Shown here piece by piece: positions 34,961-35,070 of a DNA stretch of 35,070 nt. Numbering within the stretch: position 1 is the first letter of the stretch; each line of letters starts with the position of its first letter. Origin of the DNA: Desulfobacterales bacterium (GTDB taxonomy: Bacteria > Desulfobacterota > Desulfobacteria > Desulfobacterales > JAFDCJ01). The stretch is taken from positions 1 through 35,070 of the forward strand of contig CP070771.1 in assembly GCA_020345785.1 (NCBI GenBank), written 5' to 3'. The notes under the pieces are model-generated. The model saw only the letters and a list, made by a program, of their open reading frames with translations, did not search any database and was not told the DNA's origin. The position numbers and the translations under genes are program-made.

Positions 34961-35070
34961 GGACTGAGGACTGAGGGATGAGGACTGAGGACTGAGGGAT
35001 GAGGACTGAGGACTGAGGGATGAGGACTGAGGACTGAGGGATGAGGACTGAGGACTGAGGGATGAGGACT
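34961..35070. repeat. 21-bp tandem repeat (GGACTGA/GGACTGA/GGGATGA)
   Basis: The segment is a tandem array with a 21-base period made of three heptamers: GGACTGA, GGACTGA, GGGATGA. About 5.2 copies are present and the array continues past the window end. Copies are essentially identical, which suggests recent or ongoing expansion. There are no spacers, so it is not a CRISPR array. Confidence 0.92.

Noticed and set aside
34961..35070. CRISPR array
   Set aside because: The repeats are directly adjacent with no spacers and a heptamer substructure, so this is a simple tandem repeat.

Overview
The window carries one long, tightly packed minus-strand gene block for a contractile, phage-tail-like injection apparatus. 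Its tail ends in two very large, tandemly duplicated beta-propeller genes. Nothing convincing is coded on the plus strand. The sequence is GC-rich in genes and AT-rich between them. The intergenic gaps hold imperfect inverted copies of short 'word' repeats such as TTGAATATT, CAAATTCCAAATT, GGTTTCAGGTGTC and CACGAAAGCACGAAA. That repeat style, with a DUF3467-type gene at the operon head, suggests a deltaproteobacterial (Desulfobacterota-like) host. This is an inference, because no taxonomic marker gene is present.

In transcription order (right to left) the layout is as follows. A small DUF3467-like gene (34.3-34.5 kb) is set apart by two hairpins. Next come a DNA-circularisation/gpN-like baseplate protein, a 1082-residue helical tape-measure-like protein, a 278-residue tail protein, the contractile sheath, the inner tube, a tail-assembly-chaperone-like protein, a 452-residue disordered protein, a gpD-type hub, a gpV-type spike, a PAAR-like tip, a gp25-like wedge, a gpJ-like wedge and a gpI/Afp12-like wedge. 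They are followed by two proteins with PASTA or partial PASTA domains, a beta-rich 552-residue protein and a collagen-like fibre. The left 13.8 kb holds two copies of a small acidic gene plus a giant Asp-box (BNR/sortilin-type) propeller gene. The second giant gene runs off the left edge.

Most neighbours overlap by 1, 4 or 11 bases (TGATG, TAATG, ATGA), which implies one translationally coupled operon. No capsid, terminase, portal, integrase, lysis or replication gene is visible. This fits a dedicated contractile injection system or tailocin better than an intact prophage. The AAA+ ATPase and DUF4255 cap genes typical of extracellular contractile injection systems are also absent from the window, so the class is uncertain.

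The most unusual parts are the giant propeller genes, each paired with a small partner and placed where cargo or receptor-binding genes often lie. The complete one (2812 residues) has two propeller-plus-Ig-like modules and then a C-terminal region with about five hydrophobic membrane-spanning segments. Other oddities are a tape-measure-like gene displaced upstream of the sheath, a disordered protein in the usual tape-measure slot, PASTA domains in a baseplate operon, and a roughly 82-triplet collagen stalk.
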